DNA of 45,579 nt, taken from contig NZ_SJPE01000020.1 in assembly GCF_004329815.1 (NCBI RefSeq), forward strand, positions 1 through 45,579. The letters run 5' to 3'. The notes below the pieces were generated by a model, which had not been told where the DNA came from, did not search any database, and saw nothing but the letters and a program-made list of their open reading frames with translations. The translations under genes were made by a program, and so were the position numbers. The stretch comes from Flavobacterium silvisoli (GTDB lineage: Bacteria; Bacteroidota; Bacteroidia; Flavobacteriales; Flavobacteriaceae). Of the stretch, positions 44,468 to 45,579 are shown piece after piece (position 1 is the stretch's first letter; the number at the start of each line of letters is the position of its first letter).

Positions 44468-44815
44468 ACAATAATTTTTGCCGAAATTTGCTTTGAAACT
44501 TTGCATTTAAAGTTTACCGAAAAAAATGCTTCTCTTACTCGATTTTTATCGAGTTTTTTATTTGGAATCGTTTGGTCTTTATCGAAAATTCTCTGCTTGC
44601 CGGATTTCAGTTTGGCCGAATTCCAAAAGTTTGCGCCGAATTGGATTGCGGAGTTTAATTACTTTGATAATTACTTTGATAATTACTGTGTATAACAGCG
44701 GTTTTACGCTATTGCGAGTTTTGCGGTAAATTCACGTTCAGTTTCCGTAATAATATTTATCTTAGCCGATAGTACGCTGCTTCGCGCCTCGCAACAGACG
44801 TAAAGCCGCGGAACG
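44462..44815 (+). ncRNA. Cassette 17: gene-less cassette, family A copy 3
   Basis: 354 bp. Terminator-like stem ACTCGAT-TTTT-ATCGAGT at 44537-44554 with T run. Near its 3' end ATTACTTTGATA is repeated in tandem. Two short overlapping frames are considered spurious. Confidence 0.45.
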
Positions 44816-44821
44816 TTAGCG
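44690..44821 (+). repeat. attC-17 (132 bp, main type)
   Basis: Edges GTATAAC and GTTAGCG; TGTGTATAAC complements GTTATACACA. Confidence 0.92.
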
Positions 44822-44873
44822 GAAAGCGTTGGCAAAACCCTTTTAATTTGACACTTAAAACAATTTAGTTTTG

Positions 44874-45164
44874 ATGAAAAATATTTCATTTACGAAAATA
44901 TCATTTTACTTTTCGATAGCAATTTTAAGCTGTTTCGTTTTAATGTTTTTACTAATAACTATTTTCCCTTCACCGGCAGTTTGCGAAGGATTAGCAGATT
45001 TGTTCACAATCGTTGGCGGAATTATAGGAGTATTGGGTTTTTCATTTGCAATTGCAGGTATCAAAGAACCAAATTCAATAAAGAAGTGGATTGGAATAAT
45101 TGTTAACGCAATTATGGCATTTGTTTTAATCCAAGATTTACTGATTAATAACGCCATCCGCTAA
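44874..45164 (+). CDS. Cassette 18: small membrane protein
   Basis: 96 aa from ATG 44874 (a TTG lies just before). Three hydrophobic helices (FYFSIAILSCFVLMFLLITI, LFTIVGGIIGVLGFSFAIAG, WIGIIVNAIMAFVLIQDLLI). The stop TAA is in the attC edge (ATC-CGC-TAA). Function unknown. The cassette runs 44816-45284. Confidence 0.68.
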   Translation: MKNISFTKISFYFSIAILSCFVLMFLLITIFPSPAVCEGLADLFTIVGGIIGVLGFSFAIAGIKEPNSIKKWIGIIVNAIMAFVLIQDLLINNAIR

Positions 45165-45290
45165 CAGCGGTTTTCCGCTATTGCGAGTTTTGTGGTAAGT
45201 TCACGTTTAGTTTCCGTAATAATATTTATCTTAGCCGATAGTACGCGGTTTCGTACCTCTCAACAGACGTAAAGCCGCGAAACGTTGTAC
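45159..45290 (+). repeat. attC-18 (132 bp, main type)
   Basis: Edges CGCTAAC and GTTGTAC; TCCGCTAAC complements GTTAGCGGA at 44815. Confidence 0.92.
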
Positions 45291-45315
45291 GACAGTTAGA
45301 AAAAGTTGCTATAAA

Positions 45316-45579
45316 ATGAAAAAAATATTCTTATTTATCAATCTACTACTTTTCAATCTTTGTTTTAGCCAAGTAAGTTTTGAAGAATATAAATCCTATC
45401 ACATTGTCTTTGACAAAAAAAAGCTGACCTCGCCAAATAATGATTTTACAATCACAATCCCATCTGACTGGAATTCAGAGTATGTAAATTTTCCAGAACC
45501 AGTCAACGAAAAACATCTCCCGGATGATTACCATGTATGTTTTTCTGAATCACGTGTTCAAGATAATTACGTGTTATGC
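45316..45579 (+). CDS. Cassette 19: secreted protein, truncated by the window end
   Basis: 88 codons visible, no stop. Signal peptide MKKIFLFINLLLFNLCFSQ, then VSFEEYKSYHIVFDKKK and FTITIPSDWNSEYVNF. The ITIPSDW segment resembles small proteins with a PsbP/Mog1-like start, but too little is visible to assign a family. Its attC lies outside the window. Confidence 0.65.
   Translation, partial: MKKIFLFINLLLFNLCFSQVSFEEYKSYHIVFDKKKLTSPNNDFTITIPSDWNSEYVNFPEPVNEKHLPDDYHVCFSESRVQDNYVLC

Noticed and set aside
44501..44729. Two overlapping short plus-strand frames (64 and 67 aa)
   Set aside because: They cover the terminator-like hairpin of family A copy 3 and, for one, the attC; not kept in the other copies.
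35684..45293. Regularly recurring repeats as a CRISPR array
   Set aside because: Repeats are about 130 bp, separated by 170-1700 bp segments that mostly hold genes, and the repeat edges are complementary to the segments. No cas genes are present.

Overview
The window looks like a chromosomal segment of a Bacteroidota bacterium, most likely Flavobacterium or a close relative. The basis is a C-terminal type IX secretion sorting domain, promoters of the TAnnTTTG type, AT-rich spacers, and a typical flavobacterial gene set (TamB, TsaD, RsmE, a DUF4159 protein, a THUMP-like methyltransferase, a YceI protein). The genus is inferred from general familiarity, not from a search.

Layout. (1) 1-384: the 3' end of an IS3-family transposase gene, its probable terminal repeat, and a 74-bp element that recurs inverted at 32008-32081. 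(2) 747-9555, visibly more GC-rich than the rest: a secreted beta-propeller/T9SS protein; a divergent cupin/TetR pair with two matching operators; a PLP-dependent decarboxylase followed by a cyclase-family hydrolase; and a sugar-metabolism run on the minus strand (methylglyoxal synthase, BadF-type kinase, gap, pfkA). (3) 9698-21948: housekeeping genes including the very long tamB, tsaD, rsmE, a lipoprotein metalloprotease, a methyltransferase, a VanX-type dipeptidase, NDH-2 and a rhodanese. (4) 22056-31941: a MarR/nitroreductase/YceI operon with twin operators, a lone trpG, a TetR-controlled TolC/EmrA/EmrB efflux operon with twin operators, a small coiled-coil protein, yaaA and a lipoprotein. 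(5) 32301-45579: a tyrosine recombinase followed by a gene-cassette array that runs off the end of the window.

The last region is the main discovery. Eighteen attC-like sites, most of them exactly 132 bp, separate nineteen cassettes. Each site is an imperfect inverted repeat bounded by ...AAC and GTT.... In every complete cassette the 7-10 bases at its 5' edge are the reverse complement of the bases at the left edge of its own attC, which is what excision as a circle carrying a self-complementary site requires. The hairpin arms show compensatory changes between sites, a base pair that is non-Watson-Crick in every site read, and usually one extra unpaired base. This is integron logic, yet the recombinase (580 aa) lacks the insertion that defines IntI and instead carries three N-terminal repeats resembling HARP/SMARCAL1-type single-strand-annealing modules. 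It appears to be an integron-like system built on a different recombinase.

Cassette cargo includes a defence-type reverse transcriptase, an SdpI-like membrane protein, a GIY-YIG nuclease-like protein, a two-gene HEPN plus cyclase-fold cassette, lipoproteins, small membrane proteins and several unknowns. Six cassettes have no convincing gene. Five of these belong to two families present in three and two copies, one with a terminator-like hairpin and one with a 13-bp inverted repeat. The sixth holds 21-bp tandem repeats.
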